Positions 24,891 through 32,746 of a DNA stretch of 64,000 nucleotides are shown here, piece by piece (within the stretch, counting starts at the first letter, position 1; the number at the start of each line of letters is the position of its first letter). A model generated the notes under the pieces. It was not told the DNA's origin and did no database searches. It saw only the letters and a program-made list of their open reading frames with translations. Origin of the DNA: Companilactobacillus sp. (GTDB lineage Bacteria; Bacillota; Bacilli; Lactobacillales; Lactobacillaceae); assembly GCF_022484265.1 (NCBI RefSeq), contig NZ_JAKVLR010000001.1, positions 2,232,001 to 2,296,000 of the forward strand, in the 5' to 3' direction. Both the position numbers and the translations under genes were made by a program.

Positions 24891-26162
24891 TTAGTTAGTT
24901 TTCATACCGATTGACGTTCTCATTTTGTCGGTATCCACTTGTGGAATTGCTCCAAAGCGTCCTTGCATATAATTACGCATAAAACTAATATCTCTTCGTG
25001 CATTTTTTCTAGAATCATTAAAATCGAAGATCGATTTGACAGAACTTACTCCTTGAAAATCTTTCTCAATCAGATATATTTGATCGACACGTAATGGTGC
25101 ATCTAACAGTTGCAGTTCGTGAGTTGTCAAAATAAATTGATTTCTATTTTCGGCTGAATTGAACAATTCGATGAGTGCGTTAGATAATTCAAAGTGTAAA
25201 GAATCATCAAATTCGTCGAATAATAATGTTTTTCCATTTCCGTTAATTTGTGCATTGATAATTGAAAGGGCAATTAGAAAAATTTTTTGAGTGCCACGTG
25301 ACTCTTGGGAAAGTGGGAATTCCTCTTCTCCAACTACATCGCCGATGGGATTGTACAAAGTATGACTCGTATAGATTTCCTGACTCGTGGTAAGCGATTC
25401 GTAATCATCTGGGGCAGTTTTCTTTAAAATTTCTCGTGCACGTTCTGATAGAAGCGGATCTGGAACGTTTCTAACTTTGATATCAGTTATATTGAAGTCA
25501 GCAACCTTGAGAAATTGTAGCAATTCATTTTTAATCTGTACGTCCTTGGTTAAATTAATCAATTGGGAAGGTATTTTTCTCGAATTGACAAATACTAGAT
25601 CATTTTTAAACCACTGCATCACATCAATGGCCGGCTGATCATTTGCTTGCTGAGCGTTATATAAAAATAATGTATTTGGCTTAGTTTTGCTGGCGATATC
25701 ACTTAAGTCGCTATTTTTTACATTAAAAATTTGATTTTTACGTTCGAAATGAATCGTTTCTCTTCGGTTCTTAATTGTTTTAAGAGTTTCATAGGTGATG
25801 GCATCTTCTGAAAATGCGAAAGCATACTCAAATGTAATCAGCTTGTAATTGAATTTGATGTCAAAATAAATATCCTGATTTTTAGTTGAGGTATCCAATT
25901 GGAATGGTAAGTAATCAAATGATTCAGTTACGCTGGTCCGATTGTCTAAAACCATGTTTTTCATCATCATCAATGCATCGATTAGATTAGATTTACCTGA
26001 GCCGTTGGGACCGAATATCAGTAAGTTTTTCAATAAGGAATAATTGTTTTCTTTTAAGGTATTAGTTTCTTTGAAGCGACTGAGTCTTTCGCCAGTTTCT
26101 GCAGATAAAACAGTTTCATCTTTAAAAGATTTGAAGTTTTTCAATGAAAAATCGATTAGCAT
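24891..26162 (-). CDS. RloA/AbiLi-like AAA ATPase
   Basis: A 423-residue ABC/Rad50-like ATPase of the AAA_15/21 group. Walker A is GPNGSGKSN (about residues 49-57), the signature-like region LSQESRGTQK lies near 285, Walker B TLLFDEFDDSLH near 312 and the switch histidine in ILTTHE near 343. A long insert between Walker A and the signature is the sensor part of OLD-like defence ATPases. It is upstream of the RloB-like gene in one operon, the AbiLi-AbiLii arrangement. The product may guard against phage and license the partner nuclease. AGGAGGATTGAACTT precedes ATG 26162. The composition is more AT-rich than neighbouring housekeeping genes. Confidence 0.85.
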   Translation of the reverse strand: MLIDFSLKNFKSFKDETVLSAETGERLSRFKETNTLKENNYSLLKNLLIFGPNGSGKSNLIDALMMMKNMVLDNRTSVTESFDYLPFQLDTSTKNQDIYFDIKFNYKLITFEYAFAFSEDAITYETLKTIKNRRETIHFERKNQIFNVKNSDLSDIASKTKPNTLFLYNAQQANDQPAIDVMQWFKNDLVFVNSRKIPSQLINLTKDVQIKNELLQFLKVADFNITDIKVRNVPDPLLSERAREILKKTAPDDYESLTTSQEIYTSHTLYNPIGDVVGEEEFPLSQESRGTQKIFLIALSIINAQINGNGKTLLFDEFDDSLHFELSNALIELFNSAENRNQFILTTHELQLLDAPLRVDQIYLIEKDFQGVSSVKSIFDFNDSRKNARRDISFMRNYMQGRFGAIPQVDTDKMRTSIGMKTN

Positions 26163-26207
26163 AAGTTCAATCCTCCTTAGTAATTGGATTTTAACATATT
26201 ATAAGGT

Positions 26208-26231
26208 CAAATCACATAATTATGTGATTTG
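26208..26231. promoter_or_regulatory. 24-base perfect palindrome over the AbiL-like promoter
   Basis: CAAATCACATAA followed directly by its complement TTATGTGATTTG. On the minus strand a TATAAT (about 26199-26204) follows it, so the palindrome covers the poor -35 region of the rloA-rloB operon. Adding GG/CC pairs beyond one mismatch lengthens it to 30 bases. Candidate operator. Confidence 0.7.
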
Positions 26232-26236
26232 TCCAA

Positions 26237-26265
26237 AATAAAAAAGCTGCCGAATTTGGCAACTT
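26237..26265 (-). terminator. terminator of the VOC-family gene
   Basis: Minus strand AAGTTGCC-AAATTC-GGCAGCTT followed by a T run, a few bases after the stop. Confidence 0.75.
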
Positions 26266-26268
26266 TAG

Positions 26269-26736
26269 TTATTCATCTTTATGATCTTGCGACTGTGACC
26301 AAGGTGATTCATGTAACATCCATTGGACGCCGTATTTATCGGTAAAGGCACCCATTTTACCACCCCAGAATTGTTCTTCAAATGGCATTGTGATGCCGAC
26401 TTCGCCGGATTTTTCCAAATTTTTGTAGAGGTCATCGGCTGCTTGATGGCTTTCTGGGTCCTCGCTGTCAATGTCGAGCATCAACTGAAGTCCCTTAACT
26501 GGCGTTGAATCGCCGTTGAATGCATCGGCACACTCGAATTTCATACCTAAGATCGTGAATCCACCGTGCATTGTCATGCCGTCAAGATCTGCATCTGCTG
26601 GCAAATGAAACATTTCTGCCTGTTCCTTTTTTGGACTTAGGCGGTAAACGTCAGTTGCTCCAAAGATTCTTTGATAGTATTCAATGGCCTCTTTGGCATT
26701 TTGAAAAGCAAAGTACGGATAAACTTGAGTTCTCAT
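26269..26736 (-). CDS. VOC superfamily protein, PhnB/glyoxalase-like
   Basis: A 155-residue vicinal-oxygen-chelate fold protein. Two beta-alpha-beta-beta-beta modules are visible, the first starting VYPYFAFQNAKEAIEYYQRIFG and the second with QLMLDIDSED and WGGKMGAFTDKYGVQWMLHE. This is the PhnB/DUF1338-adjacent group, whose members bind metal or small aromatic compounds. The true reaction is rarely known. It stands alone with GGAGGATGTTGG upstream. No specific function can be assigned. Confidence 0.82.
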   Translation of the reverse strand: MRTQVYPYFAFQNAKEAIEYYQRIFGATDVYRLSPKKEQAEMFHLPADADLDGMTMHGGFTILGMKFECADAFNGDSTPVKGLQLMLDIDSEDPESHQAADDLYKNLEKSGEVGITMPFEEQFWGGKMGAFTDKYGVQWMLHESPWSQSQDHKDE

Positions 26737-26796
26737 TCCAACATCCTCCGATATTTTGATGGACTAAGTGTACCATTAACCGCTTACAAAAAATCA

Positions 26797-27207
26797 TTAA
26801 ATTAATGTGCCATCAAAATGGTCGATCTCATGTTGAATTATCTCTGCTACAAAGCCATTGAAACTTTGCGTATGTGGATTGAATTTTTGGTCGAGAAATT
26901 CGACTTCAATATCTTTATAGCGTGTCGTTTCACGTTCGCCCTCAAGCGAAAGACAACCTTCGCTGACGGTATATGGCTGTGACTTTTTAACAATTTTAGG
27001 ATTGATCATGGCAACGTTGACCATGCCCATATTGATAGCAATGATGGTCTTGTTAACGCCAATCATATTAGCGGCCATACCGACGCAATCTTTTTTATGG
27101 GAAGCCAGTGTATCTAACAAGTCAGTCACGACATTCAAATCAGCTTTGGTAGCAGGATCTGAAGGAATCGAAAGCGACATTCTGTCTGTATTAATAGGTT
27201 TAATCAT
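26797..27207 (-). CDS. peptide deformylase-like protein
   Basis: A 136-residue protein with the three deformylase motifs: G-x-A-A-x-x-I-G (GMAANMIGVN, with Met-Ala in place of Leu-Ala), EGCLSLEG, and QHEIDHFDG. These give the Cys and two His metal ligands and the catalytic Glu. The enzyme removes the formyl group from nascent proteins. At 136 residues it is the short type found as a second deformylase in lactobacilli and streptococci, so a main Def elsewhere is likely. ATG 27207 has AGGAGAAAATT upstream. The altered G-x-A-A motif leaves some doubt about activity. Confidence 0.88.
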   Translation of the reverse strand: MIKPINTDRMSLSIPSDPATKADLNVVTDLLDTLASHKKDCVGMAANMIGVNKTIIAINMGMVNVAMINPKIVKKSQPYTVSEGCLSLEGERETTRYKDIEVEFLDQKFNPHTQSFNGFVAEIIQHEIDHFDGTLI

Positions 27208-27295
27208 AATTTTCTCCTGTCGCTTAATTATACAAAATTTACCGAAATTAGCCATGATATAATTAAGTATCAATTATGTATTGTGAGGGATGCAT

Positions 27296-28117
27296 ATGAA
27301 CTTATTATTTGCCATAGATGACAACGTCAGCACACAGTTGATGACTTGCTTATACTCAATCGTTTCGAATACGCCCAACGAAACTTTTGATGCTTACGTT
27401 ATCCAAAAGGAGAAGTTGGCTGCCACAGATCAGATCGAATCTTTTTGTAAAAAAGTCGGCGTGAACTATCATCCGATTATTGTTGATCCTAAAATTTTTA
27501 AAGATGCTCCGATCACTGACCGTTATCCAGAAACGATTTATTATCGCTTGTTGGCACATGAATATTTGCCAAAGGATGTCCATCAGATTTTGTACTTGGA
27601 TGTTGATATTTTAGTATTGAATAGCTTGAAACATCTGTATGAAAAAGATTTAGGGGACAAGTTATATGCGGCTGCGAGTCATTCTGATTTGACCGCAAAT
27701 ATGACTGAGCAGTTCAACAAATTGCGACTAGGAAACTATGAAGCTGAAAGTTATTTTAACTCCGGCGTATTGCTGATGAACATCGATGCTATTCGCCAAA
27801 AGGTCAAAGCTACAGACATTTTCAACTACATTAGCGCCAATAAACTTTCACTGTTTTTGCCTGATCAAGACGTTTTAAATGCCTTGTACGGCGATCAGAT
27901 CGTCAAGATTCCTGACGAGATCTACAATTACGATGCTCGGATGAGTGCAATTTATTACGCAATCGGCAATGGTCAATGGGACCTCGACTGGGTGATCGAC
28001 AACACAGTTATCCTGCATTTCTGTGGTCGCGACAAGCCATGGCGCAAGGATTACACGACACGTTATTCAGGATTGTATAAACATTATGCACACAAGGTGT
28101 CACTATTGATGAATTAG
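27296..28117 (+). CDS. glycosyltransferase family 8 protein
   Basis: A 273-residue cytosolic GT8 enzyme (GT-A fold, retaining), resembling LgtC/GspA types that move glucose or galactose from UDP-sugar. The metal-binding D-x-D is in YLDVDILVLNS, and the C-terminal H-x-x-G-x-x-K-P-W motif reads HFCGRDKPW. ATG 27296 is chosen since GAGG lies 7 bases before it; the ATG at 27290 overlaps the ribosome site. It sits alone. Polysaccharide, teichoic acid or general-stress glycosylation are possible acceptors. Confidence 0.9.
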   Translation: MNLLFAIDDNVSTQLMTCLYSIVSNTPNETFDAYVIQKEKLAATDQIESFCKKVGVNYHPIIVDPKIFKDAPITDRYPETIYYRLLAHEYLPKDVHQILYLDVDILVLNSLKHLYEKDLGDKLYAAASHSDLTANMTEQFNKLRLGNYEAESYFNSGVLLMNIDAIRQKVKATDIFNYISANKLSLFLPDQDVLNALYGDQIVKIPDEIYNYDARMSAIYYAIGNGQWDLDWVIDNTVILHFCGRDKPWRKDYTTRYSGLYKHYAHKVSLLMN

Positions 28118-28155
28118 AAATGCTACACTACTGATATTACATTTGGAGGAAACTT

Positions 28156-28380
28156 ATGACTTTTGAAAAAATCTTACCCAAGATCAAATCTGGTAAAAAA
28201 GCAGTAAGAACTGGTTGGGAAGGAACTGAATTGTTCATTATCCTAATTCAAGAAGGCAAATTTGATGGCGATACATTGAACCCTTACTTCTTGATCAAGA
28301 CCGAAGACGAAGAATACAGTGCCTGGTCACCAACTGATTGCGACATTTTGGCAACTGATTGGGAATTGGTCCAAGACTAA
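28156..28380 (+). CDS. DUF2829 / Tad2-like small protein
   Basis: A 74-residue protein matching DUF2829 over its whole length: MTFEKILPKIKSGKKAVRTGW at the start, FLIKTEDEEYSAW in the middle, and the ending SPTDCDILATDWELV, which is the family's W-x-P-S/T-x-x-D-x-L-A-x-D-W-E-x-V. Phage members of this family (Tad2) sequester the cyclic ADP-ribose signal of Thoeris defence. Here it is chromosomal, with a strong ribosome site (TTTGGAGGAAACTT), and overlaps the next gene by one base (TAATG). No phage genes are next to it. Whether it binds such signals or another nucleotide is unknown. Confidence 0.82.
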   Translation: MTFEKILPKIKSGKKAVRTGWEGTELFIILIQEGKFDGDTLNPYFLIKTEDEEYSAWSPTDCDILATDWELVQD

Positions 28381-29114
28381 TGGCTGAAGATTTTTCAGGC
28401 CAAGTAGTTGTCGTTACAGGGTCAGCTTCCGGAATCGGATTAGCGCAAACACAGCTTTTTTTAAAAAATGGGGCTGTGGTCATTGGCATTGATAAGGACG
28501 AGACGCCAATTGTGAATGAAAATTTCGTCACGATCGTGGGCGACGTGTCGAATGGCTTAGTGTTTGAAAAACTCCGTCGCTTATTGACCAAGTCTTTTAA
28601 AAAAATCGATATAGTCTGCAATACTGCTGGGAAACTCGATGGCTACGCTAACGTTATCGATACGTCAGTGGAGCAGTGGAACGACATTATCCAGACTGAC
28701 TTAACGAGTCAATTTTTGATGGTCAAAACGGTTCTGCCTATGATGCTTGAACAAAAACATGGCGTGTTCGTTAATATGGCCTCGATTGCTGGTATGGTCG
28801 CTGGTGGCGGAGGAGTTGCCTATACTGCCGCCAAGCATGCAGTGATCGGTCTGACGCAACAACTCGACATCGACTATGCCGACCAAGGTATCCGTGCCAA
28901 CTGTATTGCACCTGGTGCAATCGATACACCAATGAACGCTGCGGACTTTGCCGGAGACGGCAAGATGGCTAAATGGGTCGCTGATCAAACGCCAGCTAAA
29001 CGTTGGGCCAAGCCAGAAGAAGTCGCCGAACTGACTTCGTTTTTAGCTAGCTCGAGGTCTGATTATATCCACGGAAGCGTAATTCCGATTGACGGCGGCT
29101 GGACTGCCAAGTAA
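28380..29114 (+). CDS. short-chain dehydrogenase/reductase
   Basis: A 244-residue classical SDR. It has the cofactor motif T-G-x-x-x-G-I-G (VVVTGSASGIGLAQ near residue 12), NTAG (N-x-A-G, residue about 84), catalytic Ser in NMASIAGMV, and Y-x-x-x-K in AYTAAKHAV. The end is typical (GSVIPIDGGWTAK). ATG 28380 overlaps the stop of the DUF2829 gene by one base, so translation is coupled. The same frame could start upstream but without a ribosome site. The substrate is unknown. Confidence 0.92.
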   Translation: MAEDFSGQVVVVTGSASGIGLAQTQLFLKNGAVVIGIDKDETPIVNENFVTIVGDVSNGLVFEKLRRLLTKSFKKIDIVCNTAGKLDGYANVIDTSVEQWNDIIQTDLTSQFLMVKTVLPMMLEQKHGVFVNMASIAGMVAGGGGVAYTAAKHAVIGLTQQLDIDYADQGIRANCIAPGAIDTPMNAADFAGDGKMAKWVADQTPAKRWAKPEEVAELTSFLASSRSDYIHGSVIPIDGGWTAK

Positions 29115-29130
29115 AATAAATAACAGATGC

Positions 29131-29198
29131 GTAAACATCACTAAGATACTTATTTCCTTTGATCTTAGTTATTAGTAGCCAAAGAGCTATAAAGGAGC
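29131..29198 (+). promoter_or_regulatory. preQ1-II riboswitch in the queT leader
   Basis: Stem ACTAAGAT (29140-29147) with ATCTTAGT (29162-29169). Its loop TCCTTT (29155-29160) can pair with AAAGGA (29191-29196), the Shine-Dalgarno of queT. A small hairpin TAGC/GCTA (29176-29179 and 29186-29189) lies between. This is the order of the preQ1-II (COG4708) class, in which ligand-stabilised pseudoknotting hides the ribosome site. Confidence 0.88.
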
Positions 29199-29205
29199 CT
29201 TTTTT

Positions 29206-29718
29206 ATGAAGAATTTAACCAGGACATCAAGTTCAACAGTCCAAACTATCGTTAGTACCGCAATCATCGCTGCCATGTATGTCGCAGTGACGATGATAAT
29301 TCAGCCAATCGCTTACGGCCCAATCCAGGTCCGCTTGTCAGAAATGTTTAATTATCTAGTACTCTTTAAAAAACGATACATTTGGGGCGTTACGCTTGGT
29401 GTCTTTTTATCTAATTTCATGTCGCCAACTTGGACGCTAGATGTGCCTATCGGGACAGTTTCGACCTTGATAGTCTTGTTCTTTATCCTTTGGTTAGCCA
29501 AATTTACCAAGGATATGCGGATCAAGTTTGTCATCATGGGCGTGATTTTTGCACTATCAATGTTTACCGTTGCGGGCGAGCTATACATTGCCTTCAAGAC
29601 ACCATTTTGGATCAGTTACTTAACCATCGGAATCGGCGAAGCATTGTCGATGGCAATCGGTGGAATGATCATGTATTCAGCTAACAAACGCTTAGATTTT
29701 GCTAATATGAAATTGTAA
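29206..29718 (+). CDS. queT: queuosine precursor transporter, QueT
   Basis: A 170-residue hydrophobic protein with about five or six helices, matching QueT (COG4708), the substrate-binding S component of an energy-coupling-factor importer. It takes up preQ1 or a related 7-deazaguanine for queuosine in tRNA. Conserved points are MYVAVTMIIQPIAYGPIQVRLSE (partly quoted) near the N-terminus and NFMSPTWTLDVPIGT. ATG 29206 is within reach of AAAGGAG, which is part of the preQ1-II riboswitch. The shared ECF module genes are not in this window. Confidence 0.93.
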   Translation: MKNLTRTSSSTVQTIVSTAIIAAMYVAVTMIIQPIAYGPIQVRLSEMFNYLVLFKKRYIWGVTLGVFLSNFMSPTWTLDVPIGTVSTLIVLFFILWLAKFTKDMRIKFVIMGVIFALSMFTVAGELYIAFKTPFWISYLTIGIGEALSMAIGGMIMYSANKRLDFANMKL

Positions 29719-29755
29719 AAAACGGAGATACTCAATTTTGAGTGTCTCCGTTTTT
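29717..29755 (+). terminator. terminator of queT
   Basis: AAAAACGGAGATACTCA pairs with TGAGTGTCTCCGTTTTT. Confidence 0.88.
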
Positions 29756-29783
29756 GCTTTGAAATGTGTATGTGTGTAAAAAG

Positions 29784-29891
29784 TTAGTCAGTTGCAACTT
29801 TTTCGTCTCTAAAGTAGTCGATAATATTTTCAACTAAGTCAACAACTTTAATTACGATGAAACTGATCAATCTAATTGTTTGTCTAATCAT
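29784..29891 (-). CDS. small amphipathic peptide downstream of marR
   Basis: A 35-residue frame reading MIRQTIRLISFIVIKVVDLV then ENIIDYFRDEKVATD. The first 28 residues could form one amphipathic or membrane-surface helix. The last seven are polar. ATG 29891 lies 4 bases after the MarR stop, with GGAGATGG (inside the last MarR codons) about 10 bases upstream, so the two would be co-translated. It recalls small membrane-active peptides, but no family is recognised. It could be spurious. Confidence 0.5.
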   Translation of the reverse strand: MIRQTIRLISFIVIKVVDLVENIIDYFRDEKVATD

Positions 29892-29895
29892 TTAA

Positions 29896-30621
29896 TTACC
29901 ATCTCCAATCGGCTCTAAAGTCCTCGCGACGTCCCATTCTTGGATCATCGCAACCGTGCATGCCACGGCCACCACGACCGTGTCCCATTGGGCCAAAGCC
30001 TCTTGGACCATGACCTTTGCCATGCATCATCATACCCATGTCACGCATTTTTGAACGCATTTCCTTACGGAAAGCCCGAGCATCTTCTTCAGACATACTC
30101 TCAAAGTCGTCGCCGTATTTTTTCAATAGGTCATCACGGACTTTTTGCATGCTGGCGAATCTGTCCATTGGGTCAACGAAACTGTCCGCTTGTTGCTTGA
30201 AGTCGTCGTCCCAGCCTTCAGCAACTTTATCCAAGTTGTCTTTAAGTTGTTGTTGTTCATCGTCTGATAGGCCAGAGAAAAATCTTTCCGTGGCGTCTTG
30301 AACCTTTGAAGCTGAGTTTTGTTCAGCCGCAACACGTCCAGCATCAGTCAACTTGATACGTTTGATACGCTTATCAGTTGGATCTTCCGAACGAGTAATC
30401 TCGCCCTTATCCTCTAACTTCTTCAACAATTCTGCTAAAGAACTAGGACGAAGATCAAGAACCTCTTGGAGATAACTCTGTGACAAGTTATCTTCCAGAT
30501 TCAAGATCGATAGGACACGTTGTTGTCCCGTCAAACGTTGGTTATTTTGGTGCATGTATTGATTGCTAGCCTTGCTAACAAAGTGTAGTTGTTTCATTAA
30601 GTTATCTGTAAATTCACTCAT
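29896..30621 (-). CDS. MarR family regulator with Gly/His/Met-rich tail
   Basis: A 241-residue protein. Residues about 1-140 form a MarR winged-helix domain (LTGQQRVLSILNLEDNLSQSYLQEVLDLRPSSLAELLKKLE... , ITRSEDPTDKRIKR wing). About 100 extra residues follow, ending in MRDMGMMMHGKGHGPRGFGP and further glycine, histidine and arginine. The tail could bind metal or be a disordered contact region. I start at ATG 30621 (AGAAGG upstream). The promoter carries two copies of TTCGGTACCGAA, one between -35 and -10, so strong autoregulation is expected. Its other targets are not visible. Confidence 0.85.
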   Translation of the reverse strand: MSEFTDNLMKQLHFVSKASNQYMHQNNQRLTGQQRVLSILNLEDNLSQSYLQEVLDLRPSSLAELLKKLEDKGEITRSEDPTDKRIKRIKLTDAGRVAAEQNSASKVQDATERFFSGLSDDEQQQLKDNLDKVAEGWDDDFKQQADSFVDPMDRFASMQKVRDDLLKKYGDDFESMSEEDARAFRKEMRSKMRDMGMMMHGKGHGPRGFGPMGHGRGGRGMHGCDDPRMGRREDFRADWRW

Positions 30622-30655
30622 ATATAAAAACCTTCTTTCTGCGAATATAAAAACA

Positions 30656-30667
30656 TTCGGTACCGAA
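30656..30667. promoter_or_regulatory. operator 1 of the MarR gene
   Basis: TTCGGTACCGAA, a perfect 12-base palindrome just downstream of the predicted minus-strand transcription start. Identical to operator 2. Confidence 0.75.
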
Positions 30668-30683
30668 ATATATTTCATGAATG

Positions 30684-30713
30684 AGTATACTTCGGTACCG
30701 AACGGTTTGTCAA
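30684..30713 (-). promoter_or_regulatory. promoter of the MarR gene containing operator 2
   Basis: Minus strand TTGACA (30708-30713) and TATACT (30684-30689) with an 18-base spacer. The spacer contains the second TTCGGTACCGAA (30691-30702). Binding there would block polymerase. Confidence 0.8.
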
Positions 30714-30814
30714 CAGATTAAATGAAAATTTTTATTTTGAACGAATTTATCGCGTCAGATAGGGATTAGAGTGTATAATTTTAATTATAAATATATTTAT
30801 ATATGGGGGAAGTT

Positions 30815-32746
30815 ATGACTGAATATGATAAAAGCTCGTTAAAAGTATTGTGCAAAATTGAAAATGAGGAATCGATAGATTTGTCAGGTGGCAAGCCCAC
30901 AGCAAAAGTAAAAATATTATCCAATGATCCAAAATATGGCTTTGATTCTGATCATACAACGATAACTTTACAAACTGGATTTGAACCCTTAGAAAAGGAA
31001 ACGCAACATGAATTGTGGCAACGTATTGGTGAGGGAAAAGTGATTGCTTGTTCTTTATCAAAGGGACGAGATCTTTATGCAAATGAAAAAACTGGTTCGA
31101 AATTGTTTGATACCGCTGATGATTTTACTAATGATGATGAATATTTAACATTTCCAATTTTTTTTCAAAGTGAAGATTATCCAACAGTCCAAAAATATAT
31201 TTCAATGCTTAAAGAAGATGGTGGATTATATTCATATTTTTGGAAAGATGAGTATCCTTTAGCTAAAATAATTGTTTTTAAAACCAACGATTCAATATTT
31301 TATTTTGATGGAATTAATAAACAAGAAACAAATAACGATGGATTTACGAAATATTCAATTAAAAAAATTGAAAAACTAAAATTTAATCCCGAATTCTTCA
31401 ACAAACATAGTTATTCGGTTGTACAATCTGACGAAGTTCAAAAAACAGCTGTTGGATTCATTAGCAAAAAATATTTTGATGAATCAATAGATGAAACTGA
31501 AGGACTATTGATTGACGATTTTAAGAGAGAAGCTTCAAAACAGGGACTTTATTATAGCGATGACGACCTGATTAACTTTCACACTGCAATGAAAAGTGAT
31601 GGAATGGTCGTTTTAGCAGGACTAAGTGGTACGGGAAAAACACAAATGGTCCGTACCTATGCAAAGACATTGGGTATTGAAAATCGGACTATTTGTATTC
31701 CAGTCCAGTCATCATGGACGGATGATTCCGATTTGTTAGGTTTTATGAATTATCAAACTGGAAATTTTCAACCAGGTGATAGTGGATTAGCAGATATTTT
31801 GATTGATGGTTCTAAGACCAAAAATAAAAATAAGCTTTATATTGTTGAATTAGACGAAATGAATTTGGCTAAAGTTGAACACTATTTTGCACAATTTCTA
31901 TCAGTACTGGAAATGGACGGTAAAGATCGAGAAATTACCTTATTCAGCGACGAAAATCATTTGAACGTATCTAAAAACGGATACCCTTCAAAGGTACATA
32001 TTGGCAACAATATTATGTTTGTCGGAACAATTAACACTGATGAGTCCACTTACAAGTTTTCAGATAAAGTATTAGACCGTTCTAATGTAATCAGAATGAA
32101 TATTATTCCATTTTATGAACCATATGAAAATCAAAAAAATCAAGAAAATAGAGATATTGATGATGATGAAAACATTAGGCTTGGTGCAGAATTAGTAAAT
32201 CAACAAGACAATCAAGGAACTTATAGTTTGTCAGACTTTTATTTAATGAATGACTCTCTTTTCTACCACGAACCTGATACGGATGAACTGACTTTCCTTT
32301 GGAATATTCATGAAGCAATTAATTCAGCTGATCAAAATACCGGAATTGGTTGGAGAGTAGTTAAACAAATTGAAAACTATTTAGATAATCTTCCAAAGAA
32401 CTTGGACGATGGAATTACTCGTGAAGATGGAATGGATTTTCAAATAAAACAAAGAATCCTTCCAAAGATTACCGGTTCAATTGATTTATTACGTAATTTA
32501 ATAGGTGAAGATGTTGATAAGTATGTTCAGAAAGAAAAAATCCAACCTGAATATAAAGATAATTTGGGTACGTTAAGAAATATTTTGCAGTACGGAAAAG
32601 CCAAACCAGATGAAAACAATAAAGTATCTGTAAAAGATGCAACATTGAATTCAGAAGGAAAGGTAATGTTTCCTAAATATAATCAATCCATGGATGCTAT
32701 CAATACTAAAGCAAAGGATTTGAACAATAATGAATTCACCATTTAA
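30815..32746 (+). CDS. McrB-like AAA+ NTPase of a restriction/defence pair
   Basis: A protein of about 643 residues. The N-terminal 240 residues are unlike anything I know and may be a modified-DNA or other target sensor. An AAA+ domain of the McrB group follows: Walker A GLSGTGKT near residue 270, Walker B VELDEMNLAKVEHYFAQFLS near 345, and VGTINTDES...LDRSNVI where McrB proteins have N-T-x-D-R-S. McrB couples NTP hydrolysis to DNA translocation for a nuclease partner. The next gene overlaps by 17 bases and carries a PD-(D/E)XK domain. ATG 30815 is preferred to 30803 because GGGGGA lies between them. AT-rich composition suggests transfer. Confidence 0.85.
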   Translation: MTEYDKSSLKVLCKIENEESIDLSGGKPTAKVKILSNDPKYGFDSDHTTITLQTGFEPLEKETQHELWQRIGEGKVIACSLSKGRDLYANEKTGSKLFDTADDFTNDDEYLTFPIFFQSEDYPTVQKYISMLKEDGGLYSYFWKDEYPLAKIIVFKTNDSIFYFDGINKQETNNDGFTKYSIKKIEKLKFNPEFFNKHSYSVVQSDEVQKTAVGFISKKYFDESIDETEGLLIDDFKREASKQGLYYSDDDLINFHTAMKSDGMVVLAGLSGTGKTQMVRTYAKTLGIENRTICIPVQSSWTDDSDLLGFMNYQTGNFQPGDSGLADILIDGSKTKNKNKLYIVELDEMNLAKVEHYFAQFLSVLEMDGKDREITLFSDENHLNVSKNGYPSKVHIGNNIMFVGTINTDESTYKFSDKVLDRSNVIRMNIIPFYEPYENQKNQENRDIDDDENIRLGAELVNQQDNQGTYSLSDFYLMNDSLFYHEPDTDELTFLWNIHEAINSADQNTGIGWRVVKQIENYLDNLPKNLDDGITREDGMDFQIKQRILPKITGSIDLLRNLIGEDVDKYVQKEKIQPEYKDNLGTLRNILQYGKAKPDENNKVSVKDATLNSEGKVMFPKYNQSMDAINTKAKDLNNNEFTI

